Source: Saussurea involucrata (Eukaryota > Streptophyta > Magnoliopsida > Asterales > Asteraceae). From it: a DNA stretch of 64,000 bases. Location: the NCBI GenBank assembly GCA_033807775.1, contig CM066315.1, forward strand, positions 3,042,501 to 3,106,500. Direction: 5' to 3'. A program made the position numbers and the translations under genes. The notes under the pieces were generated by a model that was not told the origin of the DNA, searched no databases, and saw nothing but the letters and a program-made list of their open reading frames with translations. The number at the start of each line of letters is the position of its first letter. Positions within the stretch are counted from its first letter, which is position 1. Shown here one piece after another: positions 20,298 through 32,586 of this stretch.

Positions 20298-22853
20298 TCA
20301 TAGAGGCGTTCGGCATTTTCTACCATACAGAACTTCAAACGGTGCCGCTTGTATGCTGGAATGATAACTGTTGTTGTAGGCAAATTCGATCAACGGCAAG
20401 TGCTTATCCCACGATCCTCCAAAGTCAACAATACAGGCCCGTAACATATCTTCTAAAGTCTGAATTGTTCGTTCACTCTGACCATCGGTTTGAGGATGAT
20501 ACGCTGTACTTAACTTTATCTGTGTACCCATTTCTTTTTGAAAACTCCTCCAGAACCTTGAAGTAAAACGACTATCACGATCAGAGATAATCGAAATTGG
20601 AACCCCATGTCGAGTTACTATTTCGTTGATGTACAACTTGGCTAGACTTTCCATCGGGTAGGGTTTTTTTATCGGTAGGAAGTGAGCAGACTTCGTCAAT
20701 CTGTCAACAATCACCCAAATGACATCAAATCCCTTTGGAGTCCTTGGTAGCTTCGTGATGAAATCTGTAGTAATCTGATCCCATTTCCACATAGGTATTT
20801 CTAAACGTTGTAACTGACCAAAAGGCTTTTGATATTCAATCTTCACTTTCTTACACGTGGTACAATCTTCCACATATTGACCAATGCTCATTTTTATTCC
20901 CGACCACCAATAAAATTGTTTCAGATTTTTATACATCTTATTCGTACCTGGATGAATAGAGAAACGAGATTGATGAGCTTCTTGTAGTACACGATCACGT
21001 AAACCACCCAAACGAGGCACCCAGATTCTGTTTCCCAGACATAATAACCCACGATCATCTTTTACGAGCAATGCTGATATACCCACTAACCGTTCCGATT
21101 TCAAATGTTCTTCTTGAAAAGCTTCCACTTGACACTTCTTCAATTCGTCGAAGATGTTTGGTAGAAGTTCAACTCTTAGTGCAATGGCTTTTATTGTTCC
21201 ACTCCTTTCTTGACGACTTAGTGCATCAGCTACCACATTCGCCTTTCCCGGATGATAAAGAATTTCACAGTCGTAATCATTCACCAGTTCTAGCCATCTT
21301 CTTTGCCTCATATTTAATTCCCGCTGATCAAAAAGATGTTGAAGACTCTTATGATCAGTAAAAATTTGACATTTAGAACCGTAGAGATAGTGTCTCCAAA
21401 TCTTTAGCGCGAATACAACTGCTACAAGTTCTATGTCGTGTGTAGGATACTGCCGTTCATGATCCTTTAGTTGACGAGAAGCATAAGCGATGACCTTCCC
21501 ACGCTGCATTAGTACACATCCCAATCCCAGTTTGGAAGCATCACTGTAAACAACAAAATCATCAGAACCTTCAGGTAATGCTAGTATCGGCGCGCTACAG
21601 AGTTTCTCTTTCAATATTCGGAATGTTTCATCCTGTTCTGCTTTCCATTCGAACTTCAGATTCTTCCGGGTCAGCTTAGTGAGAGGCGTAGCAATACGAG
21701 AAAAATCTTTTATAAACTTTCGGTAATACCCGGCTAAACCCAGAAAACTACGTACTTCGGTTGGCGTTCTCGGCGGTTCCCACTTTTCAATCGCTTCCAC
21801 TTTCATCGGATCAACTTGAATGCCTTTCTCAGAAACTACATGCCCCAGAAACTGAACCTCTCGTAGCCAGAATTCACATTTAGAGAACTTAGCGTATAAC
21901 TGTTCCTTCTTTAACAATTCCAGAATTAAACGAAGATGTTGTGCGTGCTCTTCTTTGGATCGGGAATAGATAAGGATAACATCGATAAATACAATAACAA
22001 ATTTATCGAGATATGACTTACATACCCGATTCATTAGATCCATAAAAGCAGCTGGAGCGTTCGTCAGTCCAAATGGCATCACCAGGAATTCATAGTGACC
22101 GTACCTTGTGCGAAAAGCAGTTTTCAGAACGTCTTCTTCTTTAACCTTCAGTTGATGATAACCAGATCTTAGATCAATCTTGGAGAAATAACAAGCTCCA
22201 ACTAATTGATCGAATAGGTCATCAATTCTGGGAAGCGGATACTTGTTCTTGATCGTGCGCTTATTCAGTTCCCGGTAATCGATACACATTCTCATCGAAC
22301 CATCCTTCTTTTTCACAAACAAGACTGGTGCACCCAACGGCGAAGAACTGGGTCTGATGAAGCCCTTATCGGATAGGTCTTGTAGTTGTGCCATCATTTC
22401 TTTCATCTCTGGAGGTGCCAGACGATACGGTGCACGGGCTATCGGAGCGGCTCCAGGAATCAGATCTATACCAAACTCTACTTGTCTAACGAGAGGAAGA
22501 CTATTCAAGTCTTCGGGAAAAATTTCTGGAAATTCACGGACAACAGGAATATCTTCCAACTTATTCTTTTCTGGCTTAATATCTATCACATAAGCTAAGT
22601 AACTCGGGCAACCTTTGCTGACACACTTACGAGCTTTTAACATAGATATAAGGCAAGATTGATGATTTCTACGGTCACCATAAATCACTACCGGTCCCCT
22701 CTCAGGCAAGACAACATTTATCAACTTCTTATCACAAACTATGCTAGCCTGATTCTCGGCTAACCAATCCATTCCCACTACCACATCAAACTCGATCAAA
22801 GCTATATGAAATAGTTGAATAGTACTCCACACCCCTCTATATTTATCACACAA
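20298..22853 (-). pseudogene. Gypsy pol: protease end, reverse transcriptase, RNase H, integrase
   Basis: 851 codons. The protease tail is FDVVVGMDWL (22-31). RT spans about 140-330, with the active-site motif reading FIDV (289-292) where functional elements have an F-x-D-D core. The second Asp is Val (codon 21978-21980), which should abolish polymerase activity. RNase H has its acidic residues near D436, E474 and D499. Integrase has an H-x-H/C-x2-C zinc module (about 631-666) and D696, D757, E793 with 35 residues between the last two, as in D,D35E enzymes. The frame ends at an in-frame TGA after RTPL, before the GPY/F module. Confidence 0.93.
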
Positions 22854-23686
22854 CTATCAAATACCTCTTTAACCGATACTTGATTATCATTTGCAGTATC
22901 TACCATTAAAGCATGATCTAACACTTTACGCTTTAAATGCATATAAGCAGCAAAAGAAGGCGATACAAATGATCGGTTTGCACCGGAGTCAAATAACACT
23001 TTAGCACGTGTAGAGTTTATAAAAAATGTACCTGTCACCACATCATGAGTTTCCTCTGCTTCTTGCGCTGTCATCTGAAATGCACGGCCCCTTGCTCTTG
23101 GTTGCTTTGGCCTTTGTACTACTGGTCTAACACCCGCTGGTTTCCCCGACGTACCCCCTTGCTGTACTCTTCCCCTCGGACAATCAGACTGAATGTGATC
23201 CGGAGAATTACATGAGAAACAAAACCGCGTTACTCGACAGTCTTTAGCAACATGCCCGGTCTTCCCACACCTATAACAAACCCGAGGATCAACTTGACAA
23301 TTTCCTTGGTGGATACGGTTGCATTTCGGACAAGGTCTTTCCGCTGGTCGAAAAGGCGGACGGTTATCAAACCTCTGAAATCTGGATTTCTTTGGATCAT
23401 ACTGTGGTCCTTCCCACTTTATTTTTCCCATACCTTTATCACTAGCGTTTCTCTCTTTATCCTGTTCCACGGTTTCTGCGGCGTCTACTGCGGCTGAGAA
23501 GGTTTCTGGTCCTTTAGCAATCACCAGACTTCTGACTTCTGAATTCAACCCAAAGATAAACCTTTCAATCTTCATTGCCTCCGTGGCAACGTAGTATTCC
23601 GCGAAACGAGACTTTTCCAGAAAACGAGCGGTATAGTCCCGAACTGATAAATTCCCTTGCTGCAAGTTCATAAACTCCCCTTCCAA
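22802..23686 (-). pseudogene. Gypsy gag C-terminus, zinc knuckles and protease
   Basis: 294 codons. The gag core ends before about residue 80. Zinc knuckles read CYRCGKTGHVAKDC and CFSCNSPDHIQSDC, both C-x2-C-x4-H-x4-C, with a cysteine-rich CPKCNRIHQGNC before them. The aspartic protease motif is LFDSGANRSF. The frame then shifts near 22840 relative to the following pol frame, with 52 bases of overlap. A one-base loss is the simplest reading. Confidence 0.88.
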
Positions 23687-23743
23687 TTGTTTAACTGCTG
23701 CTTGGGGACAAAACTGTTTCCTGAAAGCTATAACGAATTCTTC

Positions 23744-24274
23744 CTAAGAGAAAGTAGAATATATGTCAGATCCTCTAGAAGAAATAAGAGCTTCCCACCA
23801 GTATAGAGCATCTGCCTTCAATATTGCTGTTCCGTATAGCACTCTATCTTCATCAGCACACTTACTGGTCTTGAAAATAGCTTCTATCTCCTTCAGCCAC
23901 CTCATAGCTTTCACTGGGTCTCTATCTCCTGAGTAAGTCGGAGGTTTGCAACTTAGGAACATTTTATAATTACACTTTCTTGGTACCGGCATCACAGTCC
24001 GTGTAATGGGCATTTCATCTTCCAGACCAGGATCTGGTATTTCTGTTTCAGTATCACGAGTTCGGTTGAACATAGCTTGGATATTCGCTTGTAATCTTCC
24101 CATTTCAGCCGCCAAGTCGTCTCTTGTAACAAATTCTACACCTCGCTGTTGAACTCTGCCGCCTGTTCTGCCTCTACCTCTTTCTCCCCCTCTTCCCCTT
24201 GTCCCAACTGTTGGATTCGTTCTATTAGGATTTCCTCCTCCCTCCCGATTCGTTTGTCTAGTACCACTTGCCAT
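23744..24274 (-). pseudogene. Gypsy gag N-terminus
   Basis: 176 codons starting MASGTRQTNREGG with a Gly/Arg-rich leader, then the gag fold with PPTYSGDRDPVKAMRWLKEI. It stops at a TAG at 23744-23746, in frame with the next piece. A Trp TGG to TAG change is likely. Confidence 0.85.
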
Positions 24275-24535
24275 TCTGTAGATTCAAACAAGCTTAATAT
24301 ACACATAAACACATACCCCATATAACAAGGTATTCCAGTTCAAACATGTACCTGTAAGATCACAATTACACTGGCCAGATGTAATATGAAATTACCTTAC
24401 ATGATGTTCCTTCTACCTTTTATACTTAATCATCCCAAGGTTCTACAATAATAGGGACATCCTACTTCACATGCAGTTTAAGTCTAGGTACAGATACGAA
24501 TACCTAAATCCTTAAACTAGGGCTCTGATACCATC

Positions 24536-26216
24536 TGTAACGACCCGAATTCCTAATCAAGCATCAAGTAACATACATTGCATAACATCGTTACATAACA
24601 GGATACATCATATAACAAATACGGTCCCTTTAGTCTTTACAATCCAAAATAGGGTATTTCATTACAAACTTTTCGCTAACTAAATACATGATATCTGATA
24701 ATAAGGTTATAACTACAAAACACATTTTAATCTTCATGACATAAGTCTTCACAAAAGCTATCCCCCGACTATCCTTGTCATTTGCTCTTACATGATCCAC
24801 GCCCTGGAATACATATTTTTAAAACAAAATGAGGGTTAGACCTAGAGGTCTAAGTGAGAAAATCCCTGTTAGTTTTAAAACCATTTGCACAACCATCATA
24901 TACATAACACAAATACAAATACCAGTTATGACTCATGCATCATATACTTTCCTGTCTCATTCACTTGGCCATATTAATTGGTTGCAAGCCAACTAATAAA
25001 TTAACTCCGCTGTACGACAGTTACAGCCAACACCGCTGTACGAATAATACAGCCAACACCACCGGTCCTAAGCCCGACCAACGTATTCTCGTATAGTGTA
25101 ATGCTCATGTAAATACAATTTCTCATTATATTATATTTCAACCATAAACACATAATCACACCATCTATCACATTCCCAATCCACACATATATGTATTCCA
25201 GTTTAAAAACGTTTTAAAGTAAAACTCACCTGTTTGTTTATCAATACGTTTCCAAGCCTTCCCAAAACAGTTCAGCTTTCACCCCAAATTCACAGAATCT
25301 GAAACAATTAGATACAAGTATCTCTTTACCAAATAGAACACACAAGACTTACTAAAGTTAAGAACTTTAGATAAACCTATCTAACTCTTATCCTCAATTA
25401 TTTCCCCAAACCCAAACTTAAGTCGAGTCCACAGAATAGTCAGTCCTCAATCATTCCATATCCAAGATTCAACAAAGCACAGGCTACTGGATACTCGAAA
25501 GCATCTGAACTCTCAAAAGTGACCAAACAGCTCAAAGTATCCGGACAACACAACCTATCCGGATAACACAACTTTTCAGACAACACATACATTCCTGACA
25601 GCATGACTTTCCGAACGACCTAAACAATCCGGGCGACACCCGGGAACCAAGGTAACCCGGATACCATCCGGTATCTTAAATCATCCGGAAACCATTAAAA
25701 AGAGAGACTTTCCCGGATAAAAGACTCGTCCGGACACCTTTAGAACATCATCCGGACACCACCAACAAAACTACCCAAACATTCATTCTATCCGGAAACC
25801 TCTGACTGTTTACCCATTTTTAACCCAGAAATCGACTGAATTATTACCAGACATGAATTTGACTATTTTACTCCGATAGAAACCTTCTAAATACAATTAC
25901 ACACATAAAATGTAAAGGAACATACCTTAAAAACACTTCCAAGTAATCCCAAATGAAGCCCTAGACACAAAACTTTCTTTCTTCTTCTTCTTGTCTCAAA
26001 AACACACACATACACACACTGAACTTTTCTGGATTATGAAAATATCTGAATAGCTTAATTGATAATATTAACCCATATTTACCCTTTAGACCTTGAACTA
26101 TTCACCAATGACCAAAACACCTTTAAACCTCTAATTTACCCTAAACATCCCAATTTAAAGTTAACTAAATTTAACGGAACGAGACTTTAACTAACGAACT
26201 TACCCGGGGTATTACA
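24536..26216 (-). repeat. Gypsy LTR (5' LTR of the minus-strand element)
   Basis: Same ends as the left copy. The primer site complementary to initiator-Met tRNA lies just inside it at about 24518-24533. Confidence 0.93.
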
Positions 26217-26221
26217 CAACC

Positions 26222-26675
26222 CAAGTTGTTTGAGTTTGTCGGTTGGTCGGGTTACATTTAAATAAGGTAAAGTTAACACTGGGAACATAATAATAAGGGA
26301 AACCTTTCTTTCAAATACGATCAACCATTCAAAATAATATACATGTTCATCAAATATTTAGGTATTACATATAACTTTCCAATAGTGTCTTCCTATGAGT
26401 TTCATTACTCATTGTTGTCGAGTCGTTTTTGATAACCTATACATATTAAAGAGATATACAAATAATTTTAGAAAAAATGATAAAACTTTCATCGGGTTAT
26501 CGGGTTGGTCGGGTTAGTTTGGGTCTAACCCAATAGATTTGGTTTACCCTAATTTTGCATCAATTAATGGTGGGCCACATCGGATTGATTTTTTGTGGGT
26601 TGGGTTGGCTGTGTTGGTCGGGTTTTTTTTAGCACCCTTACTTACAATCATATCATGCACTATAATAAAGTTGTC
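26222..26675. other. Spacer with GGTCGGGTT words, no gene seen
   Basis: Repeated GGTTGGTCGGGTT motifs (about 26241-26260, 26497-26520 and 26596-26630) suggest a decayed repeat. No open frame of note. Confidence 0.35.
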
Positions 26676-26678
26676 TTA

Positions 26679-26949
26679 GGCCATGAGTACCCGTACCCTT
26701 TGAACCCTTGCCACCTCGGCGCCACATCAGCTTTTCTCTCTTACCCAATCCTTACCCAAAAGTGGAATACCAGTATCCAATGAACCCAATACTACCCTAA
26801 ACCATTTAATATAAAGGATATAGAGAGAGAGATGTGCGGGTTCACCGGGTTCCCAAACCCGGCCTCCTACCCGCTCCCCCTACCCGCAACCCCTCGTACC
26901 GGAGCCCTCTCCTACCCGCTCCCCTTACCCGCTACCGCTACGCATGGCC
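26679..26949. mobile_element. 271-bp Tourist/Harbinger-like MITE
   Basis: The left end GGCCATGAGTACC and the complement of the right end, GGCCATGCGTAGC, match. TTA flanks it at 26676-26678 and 26950-26952. The right half is unusually C-rich (ACCCGCTCCCC repeated). Confidence 0.75.
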
Positions 26950-26952
26950 TTA

Positions 26953-27396
26953 TAGACCACCTAAAAGGCTAAAATATATAAATATCATAAACAAAAGGTC
27001 GGTCCATTGTTTCCTAAAATGACTATAGTTTGTATGAATTACATGTTTTTCATTTGTAACCGTCCATATATATAATGTTTTTTTTTGTTTTTTTAATAAA
27101 AGAATAAGAGAAATTGGTAAATTGGCCAAGAATTTCCCTCATTTAAATGAATTTAAAGGAAAATTTAATGGTTGTTAAAGGGACCAAAACCATTATAAAA
27201 TAACAAAATGAGGGATCAAATTGGAGTTTATAAAACTTAAAATCAATATTCAATGACAAGTTTTAGGGACCAAAAGTAAACAATGTATACATCAGATCAA
27301 AGCACATGTTATACTATTCTTTAGAGACAAAGGCGTGTAGTTTTTGAATTTATAGAAACAATTTAATGTCGATAAAGGCAAATTTTGATTGCATAA
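26953..27396. other. Spacer, no feature seen
   Basis: AT-rich sequence with a T run near 27078. Nothing recognisable. Confidence 0.35.
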
Positions 27397-29008
27397 GGGC
27401 ATCTCCAATATAATTCTCTATTATAGAGTAAAAAATAGATGATGTGCTATATGCTAAAAAAAAGTGAAGTTTTGGCAACTTTTTTGCTCCAACAGCTATG
27501 CTATACCATATGCTAAAATAGAGAAAAGAGAAGAGAGAAGGTTAATATCTTCAAATTTGGAAAAATCTTCAAATTTGAAAAAATCTCTAAAACTCTATAT
27601 TTAAGAGAAAGAAATAATATTTTATTTTTTATCACCAATATGAGGCATTAAAGTTATGTGTTTAGGAGAGAGAAATAATATATTATTAAATGTAGGGAAA
27701 TTAATTAAAATACTCAAAGTTTGACTTTGACTTATCAAAATACTCATTTTTTTCAGTTTTTAAAAAATACCCATTTCTTTCGCGATGGGGCCTGCGATCG
27801 CGGTGCAGGGTCTAAATTGAATTTTTTTTATCCCGTGTACGCGGGGTGTGTCCCGCGATGGAATTGATTTGGTGAATTTGATGATTTTTTAATTGAATTT
27901 TACACTTTCAACCTCTATACTTATTTACTTACTTTACTTTATATCTTTTACTTTCATAATTTTAATTTTACATTTAACACATATAATCGTTTATTAACTA
28001 TAATACGTTAAAAAAATACGTTTTAATTTTAACAAGTTACACCATTATAATCGTCTCTTCGATACGTTCGAAATGAGCCTAATATTGAATATTTTTTATT
28101 TATATATTTTAATATATATCATATACACTACATTAAATTATTTTTTATATTTAAAATTCATATTCTTATAGTTAATTATTTAATTTATGGTAATTTTATA
28201 GTTAAAATACGTTTTATTTATTTTATTATCGATGGTCCAAGTGTACTATTAAAAACTGGCGGATGCTTTGTGATGGACATACATCGATTTTTTTGTGCAT
28301 ATTCTGTAACTGCAAATAATAATAATTTAAAACGATTTAATGAATTAGTTAATATATGATTATTATGTTAATGCGATAGGAGTGTAAAACAAAATTGAAA
28401 AAAATAAGAGATGTACCATAAATTAAATACTTAACTATAAGGGTATGAATTTTAAATATAAAAAATATTTTTATGTAGTGTATATGATATATATTAAAAT
28501 ATATAAATAAAAAAATATTCAATATTAGGCTTATTTCAAACGTATCGAAGAGACGATTATAATGATGTAACTTGTTAAAATTAAAACGTATTTTTTTAAC
28601 GTATTATAGTTAATAAACGATTATATGTGTTAAATGTAAAATTAAAATTATGAAAGTAAAAGGTATAAAGTAAAGTAAGTAAATAAGTATAGGGGATGAA
28701 AGTGTAAAATTCAAACGTACGTGGGATAAAAAAATTTCAATTAAACCCTGGTCCGCGATCGCAGGCCCTATCGCGGAAAAAATGAGTATTTTTGTAAAAC
28801 TGAAAAAATGGGCATTTTGGTAAGTTAAAGTCAAACTTTGGGTATTTTAATTAAATTCCCTTAAATGTAATGAATATTTTAATAATAAATTCAATAATAG
28901 AATTGCAAAAATAGAGTAGCTGTTGGAGTTGAGTGTAATTTTTTTTAGAGATTCTAGTTTTTTATACTTTATTTTAGAAAAATTATAGCATAGCTCTTGG
29001 AGATGCTC
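27397..29008. mobile_element. GGGCATCTCC-type MITE interrupted by a foldback element
   Basis: The left end GGGCATCTCCAATA and the complement of the right end, GAGCATCTCCAAGAG, are inverted. Subterminal AGCTATGCTATA is also inverted. Flanking triplets are TAA and TTA, so the target duplication is not exact. A 1,166-bp foldback element sits inside. Confidence 0.6.
27695..28860. mobile_element. Mutator-type foldback MITE, about 450-500-bp arms
   Basis: A 9-bp target duplication TTAAATGTA lies at 27686-27694 and 28861-28869, the length expected for Mutator-like elements. Ends are GGGAAATTAATTAAAATAC and the complement GGGAATTTAATTAAAATAC. The arms stay complementary past GCCTGCGATCGCGG (near 27788 and 28748) and on to about 28200 / 28415, leaving a loop of roughly 210 bases. 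No transposase. Confidence 0.85.
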
Positions 29009-29011
29009 TTA

Positions 29012-29278
29012 TATCTTCTCTATGTAAAAGATATATAGTTTCGAAGTACTATTTTAAAAAATGTATTTTTAAAACACGTCAATATTCCATTATTCATTAC
29101 TAAATAATCTCAACAATATCATTGTCAAAGGTACAGGTACACATGCATACCCAACAATCTAAATTTAATTGAATAACGTTGGTAGTTCAATTCTATTAAG
29201 TTTGGTCCAACACCAAAAATTAATAACCAGAATGGAGCATGCAATTTATTTCTTATATTTTGAATAAAATTTTGAGTT
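29012..29278. other. Spacer, no gene seen
   Basis: AT-rich, no repeat ends or open frames that stand out. Confidence 0.35.
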
Positions 29279-29281
29279 TTA

Positions 29282-30645
29282 GGGGCTGTTTGGTTGGTTG
29301 GTTTTCCATTATATTTAGACCTGGCAAACGGGTCGTGTCGTGTCGGGTTCACGGGTTAAACGGTTTGGGAGTGTCAAACCCGAACACGACACGTTTAATA
29401 AACGGGTCAGAATATCGCAACCTGAACACGACCTGATTTAACCCGCCTAACCCGACACGACACGATTAACCCGTTTAACCTCTTAACCCATTAAACCCAC
29501 AAACCCGTTAACCCGATTAACCCGTTTACTTAACCCGACACGACACGATTAACCCGATTAACCCGTTTAACCTCTTAACCCATTAAACCCACAAACCCGT
29601 TAACCCGATTAACCCGTTTCGTAAGAAGGGATTTTTGTTCAATATATATAGGGTTGTAAACGAACCGAACGAACACGAACAAAGACTTGTTCATGTTCGT
29701 TAGAAAAAAGATATGTTTGTGTTCATTTACGTTCGCACAAACACAAAAAAATCGCAAAATAAACTTAAAGGTACACCGAATTTAAAAGGGTGCTACAATC
29801 AAATTTTTAACTCAGTTCAAGCCAACCGGCAAGCAAACCAGCTCAAGCCAATTGTTTCACTCAAACAAAGAAGGATGGCAATTCAAAATGTGGAAGGGAT
29901 GAGGGGTATTTATAGTTGAGAGTAAGGGTTGTGGTTTGAAATTTGGGCGATGTGGGATGAAATCTGATGAGAAAAATGGGTTGGTTCACTTGAGGTATCC
30001 CACATCGGAAGTTTTATAGCAAAATTAATCTTGGAACCATGTATATAAGTGAAGCCAAACTAGTTCCTCTGATTTGTTTTATTTTTCCATAAACCAATTA
30101 CTTTTAATTATAATTATAATTATAATAATAATAATAATAATTAAATTATAATTATTTTTTCTTAAACATATATTTAATTTTTAACTTATATATATAAACG
30201 GGTTACTCGGGTCATTTTCGAGTTGAAATGGTTGACCCTAACCTTACCCGTTTAATTTTCGTGTCGTGTCGTGTCAACCCGTTTACTTAAACGGGTTGAA
30301 ATGTATTACCCAAACCCGTTTAATTCGTGTCGAGTTAGCGTGTCGTGTCATTTTTTGCCAGGTCTAATTATATTCTGTATAAATAAAGTTGTCTGTGTGG
30401 ATTAACGTATTTGTTTGGAAATGTTTTTGTTTGGAAAAGTTTATTCATAGATGGAAGGAGCATATATTTTAATTGGGAGAGACGGGTTTGGACAAAAACA
30501 TAGCTTTCTGCATAAAAATCCCTCCTAAAATCTTACTGAATAAGCCAATTTCTATATCATTAAGCCATTATCAAACAGTCATGTATAGCTGACCGAATAA
30601 GCTATGAGCCTCATTAAGCTTATTAAGCTACTAACAAACAGGCCC
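29282..30645. mobile_element. Tourist-like element with a nested hAT MITE
   Basis: The left end GGGGCTGTTTGGT and the complement of the right end, GGGCCTGTTTGTT, are flanked by TTA at 29279-29281 and 30646-30648. Most of its length is the inserted hAT-type element. Confidence 0.65.
29316..30366. mobile_element. Non-autonomous hAT-type element, 1,051 bp
   Basis: Terminal inverted repeats TAGACCTGGCAA are flanked by an exact 8-bp duplication ATTATATT (29308-29315 and 30367-30374), the hAT hallmark. Subterminal DNA on both sides is dense in CGTGTCGTGTC and AACCCGTTTA words. No transposase frame. Confidence 0.88.
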
Positions 30646-30648
30646 TTA

Positions 30649-30950
30649 GACCGTCCAAAAATGAAACACAACATATAACTCTAAACTTTTTGTATAAAAA
30701 TTAAATCAAATCGTCCAAAAGTTTCATATTTTGACAATTTTAAATTATATACGAACAAACATTTATGATATATTGTCGACAATTTTATTGTAATTTTGGG
30801 ATTCGATTTTTTTGCTAACTAAATCCAAAAAATCATTCTTATCGTCATATGCATTTCAATCAAAAAAGACGTACACATTTGTATTGGTCATGTGATATAT
30901 TGTCGACAATTTTATTGTTTTGAAATTAAATGGTTTATTTAAATTATTAT
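30649..30950. repeat. Spacer with an exact 26-bp direct repeat
   Basis: The same 26 bases (core ATATTGTCGACAATTTTATT) occur at 30766-30791 and 30893-30918, about 100 bases apart. The core contains the palindrome TTGTCGACAA. No gene. Confidence 0.55.
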
Positions 30951-32101
30951 TACCTTTATTCCGAGGTCTCGGGGGTATTTGGAATAACATCACCATCTTG
31001 GGCTCGTTAGTTGATTCCCTTGGAGTAGATTTCTCACCATCCTTCATTTTGAAGCTTGGTGAAGGGTCGTCCATATCATTTTGGTTAGACAAATGGATGG
31101 GTAAATATCGCCTTTGTGATCGGTTCCCGAGTCTTTATAGCTTAGAGCGGGTAAAAGATGTTAAAGTGGGTAATCGGGGTGATTGGGTTGATGATTGTTG
31201 GTCTTGGACTTGGGAGTGGAGCAGAGATCCTAGAGGTCAGGTATCAATGAATTTCGTGATTTATCTACTTTATTGCAAAATGTTTGTCCTGTTCGTAATC
31301 ACAGGGACAAATGGTGGTGGCTGTTAGACACCGTCGGGCAGTTCTCGGTCAACAAGCTAAAGGCGTTGATTGATGATGCAATCCTCACCGATGATGTCAT
31401 TCATCCGGAAACTGATTGGAACAATCTTATACCATTAAAGGTCAACATCTTCGTCTGGAGGGCTATTCACGGAAGGCTTCCAGTTCAGGTCGCTTTGGGT
31501 GAATGAGGAATCGACTTAGATTCGGTCCTTTGTTCGATTTGCAATGAATCGCAGGAAACTTTGGATTACTGTCTCGTGGGATGCAAATTCGCCTCAAATG
31601 TTTGGGAAGGGATTCAAAAATGGTGGGGAATTAATTTCATCTCGGGTAATTCGGTAAGTCTCCTCCTCAAAAACTCCAGCGAGTCTGCTACTTCCGGTCC
31701 GATCTCAAGGTTTTGGCAAACAACGATTCGGGCCGTATCTTACTTGATTTGAGATCATCGTAACAATCTGGTGTTCCGAAACAAGCGGAGGTCTGTAGAA
31801 GTTTTGCTCTCCGATATCCAGGTTCGTGTTTATGATTGGATCTCGAGACGTTATCGAAAAGATTTTATTTCTTGGGATAGTTGGCTCACGGCTCCGCTCC
31901 AAAAGCCCGATTGATACTGCTCGTGGATCCTCTTTTGTTTCTTTATCGGTGTAGGGGTCGTTGGTTCGTTAGATTCATCTCTTAGCTAGTTTTTATTTTC
32001 CTTGTTCGGGTGGTCTTTTTGTGGCTGCATCTCGCTGCTCTTGACCCCTTGTTGTGTATTTTTCAATGTTTCTATTAATATAATTTGTTGTCTTTCAAAA
32101 A
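30951..32101 (+). pseudogene. 5'-truncated LINE: RT C-terminal region with zf-RVT module
   Basis: Plus-strand pieces in shifted frames (30920-31327, 31273-31506, 31561-31752) encode the C-terminal part of a plant L1-type polyprotein: FILKLGEGSSISFWLDKW, DKWWWLLDTVGQFSVNK, PLKVNIFVWRAIHGRLPVQ, and a Cys/His zf-RVT tail around CSICNESQETLDYCLVGC. It ends in a short A run at 32097-32104. A 10-bp duplication AAATTATTAT lies at 30941-30950 and 32102-32111. Stops and frameshifts show it is dead. Confidence 0.8.
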
Positions 32102-32111
32102 AAATTATTAT

Positions 32112-32586
32112 AAGTATATAATTATATTTTCCATCATAAATAATTAATTTGAGGTTGGGACTCATTTTATTTTGTGTTTTCTTTTTATTTTACTTCTTTA
32201 TAAAATCTATAATAATTTGTACCCAGTCTCTAATAACTTGTACAATTATGTATTATTTAAAAGAATTAGAAAATTAGAAAAGAAAAACCAAAAGACCATG
32301 CTATCCCCTAACTTAACGGAATTTTCTAACTTTGTTAGCTCTAAAAGACAAGATGCAAAATGAAATGCAAACTACAACGATCATAAAAACAATTTTTAGT
32401 GACCGAGTCTAAAATAGTTATAAACAACAAATTACAAGGATGAAAATTGTAGTTTACTATGAGTTAATTAGCTCCCATCAACTTGAAGACAAAATCTCCA
32501 CCCAACCCCTTGTATGAGCTTTTATTGAAGTATAAATAGAAGGTGAAGTACAAGCATAATTTTCAAGTCTTTCTTGCTCTTCATCA
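32112..32586 (+). promoter_or_regulatory. Upstream region of the NPF gene with candidate TATA box
   Basis: TATAAATA at 32531-32538 lies about 50 bases before the ATG at 32587. That leaves a short leader if transcription starts about 30 bases downstream. The rest is AT-rich with no other recognisable site. Confidence 0.5.

Larger units (their letters stand above)
18009..26216 (-). mobile_element. Ty3/Gypsy chromovirus (Tekay-like), complete but inactivated
   Basis: LTRs are 18009-19689 and 24536-26216, and the 5-bp target duplication CAACC lies at 18004-18008 and 26217-26221. Read on the minus strand the order is 5' LTR, primer site TGGTATCAGAGCCC next to the right LTR, gag, protease, RT, RNase H, integrase, chromodomain, purine-rich AAGGGGGAGATGATG, 3' LTR. 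The chromodomain after integrase marks a chromovirus, and its sequence resembles the Tekay/Del clade. By eye the LTRs differ at about 30 sites in 1.68 kb, so insertion is not very recent. Coding damage: two stops, one frameshift and a catalytic substitution, listed with the separate pieces. Confidence 0.95.

Noticed and set aside
22802..22853. Programmed frameshift between Gypsy gag and pol
   Set aside because: The break falls inside the protease domain, not at a gag-pol border, and the element has other stops. Ordinary decay is the simpler reading.
29440..29625. Telomere-like AACCCG / TTAACCCG runs
   Set aside because: Units are irregular, not the TTTAGGG telomere repeat, and sit inside a hAT element with an exact duplication.
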